A DNA stretch of 6,035 nucleotides from an uncultured Oscillospiraceae bacterium (GTDB taxonomy: Bacteria > Bacillota > Clostridia > Oscillospirales > Acutalibacteraceae): contig CAJMBP010000084.1 of assembly GCA_905211675.1 (NCBI GenBank), forward strand, positions 1 through 6,035, in the 5' to 3' direction. The position numbers and the translations under genes were made by a program. Positions 5,871 to 6,035 of the stretch are shown here, piece after piece. The notes under the pieces were generated by a model that was given only the letters and a program-made list of their open reading frames with translations, was not told the DNA's origin and ran no database searches. Each line of letters begins with the position of its first letter. Position 1 is the stretch's first letter.

Positions 5871-5887
5871 TAAAATGATATGTTTTG
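5845..5887. repeat. 10-bp inverted repeat spanning the MBOAT promoter
   Basis: CAAAACATAT (5845-5854) and ATATGTTTTG (5878-5887) are perfect inverted copies separated by 23 bases. The left arm touches the end of the -35 box and the right arm covers the predicted transcription start, so the -10 box lies between them. Arm centres are 33 bases apart, about three helical turns. This layout suits a repressor binding two sites on one DNA face, but both arms are AT-rich and chance is possible. Confidence 0.4.
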
Positions 5888-5907
5888 GGTTGAAAGAGGG
5901 TGAAAAT

Positions 5908-6035
5908 ATGGTCTTTTCAAGTTTGTTTTTCCTGTATTTGTTTCTTCCGCTTAATTTGGTTGTATATTATTTTGCTAAAACAACAAAAGCAAGAAATATT
6001 GTAATGCTCATATTTTCACTTACCTTTTATGCGTG
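5908..6035 (+). CDS. MBOAT family membrane O-acyltransferase, N-terminus (3'-truncated by window)
   Basis: Forty-two codons are visible before the right edge. The start is the ATG at 5908, with GAGGGTG at 5896-5902 five bases upstream. The peptide begins 'MVFSSLFFLYLFLPLNLVVYY', a hydrophobic first membrane helix, then a short basic turn 'AKTTKARN', then a second hydrophobic stretch 'IVMLIFSLTFYA'. This is the characteristic beginning of AlgI/DltB-type MBOAT proteins ('MxFsSlxFlxxFLPlxLxxYy ... RNxxLLxxSLxFYaWGE'). Such enzymes move acyl groups, commonly acetyl, across the membrane onto cell-surface or secreted polysaccharides, and are often followed by an SGNH/AlgJ-like partner. The catalytic histidine region is beyond the window, so substrate and activity cannot be judged. 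Confidence 0.82.
   Translation, partial: MVFSSLFFLYLFLPLNLVVYYFAKTTKARNIVMLIFSLTFYA

Noticed and set aside
1..6035. CRISPR array, tRNA/rRNA genes, insertion sequence or prophage genes
   Set aside because: No direct repeat series, tRNA-like cloverleaf, transposase or phage-type product was seen on either strand by eye.

Overview
The window looks like ordinary chromosome from a Clostridia-class Firmicute, probably a gut-type Oscillospirales/Ruminococcaceae-like organism. The evidence is the low-to-moderate GC content, strong Shine-Dalgarno sites, and the families present: DegV, a DUF951 small Cys protein, a long-form Sua5, and an HPr-kinase-like protein. This placement is inferred from gene content and sequence style, not from a database match.

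Layout, left to right. (1) Positions 1-272 hold the C-terminal end of a plus-strand gene cut by the window edge, probably an HPr-kinase/PEPCK-fold kinase-like protein. (2) Positions 273-411 lie between convergent genes and carry two perfect back-to-back hairpins, which may be a shared terminator or a dispersed palindromic repeat. (3) Positions 412-1251 on the minus strand encode a DegV/FakB-type fatty-acid-binding protein with its own sigma-A-like promoter. (4) Positions 1252-1474 are a divergent intergenic region with two back-to-back promoters that share the same hexamers and spacing. (5) Positions 1475-5758 form a tightly packed plus-strand operon: a DUF951 protein, prfA (release factor 1), tsaC/sua5 (tRNA t6A synthesis), coaE (last step of CoA synthesis) and an M18 zinc aminopeptidase. 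Junctions are 1-nt overlap, 1-nt gap, 14-nt gap and 8-nt overlap, and the operon ends in a strong intrinsic terminator at 5774-5808. (6) From 5841 a new transcription unit begins with a consensus-like promoter embedded in a 10-bp inverted repeat. It drives the N-terminus of an MBOAT-family O-acyltransferase that runs off the right edge.

The central operon is housekeeping: translation termination, decoding fidelity of ANN codons, CoA supply and peptide recycling. The only member of unknown function is the DUF951 protein, which is translationally coupled to prfA. I see no mobile element, CRISPR array, tRNA/rRNA gene, defence system or other clearly new system. The best second-look items are non-coding: the tandem hairpins at 311-358, the matched divergent promoters, and the inverted repeat over the MBOAT promoter. 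Two protein-level items follow: the DUF951-prfA linkage, and a DegV that appears to lack the usual C-terminal histidine.
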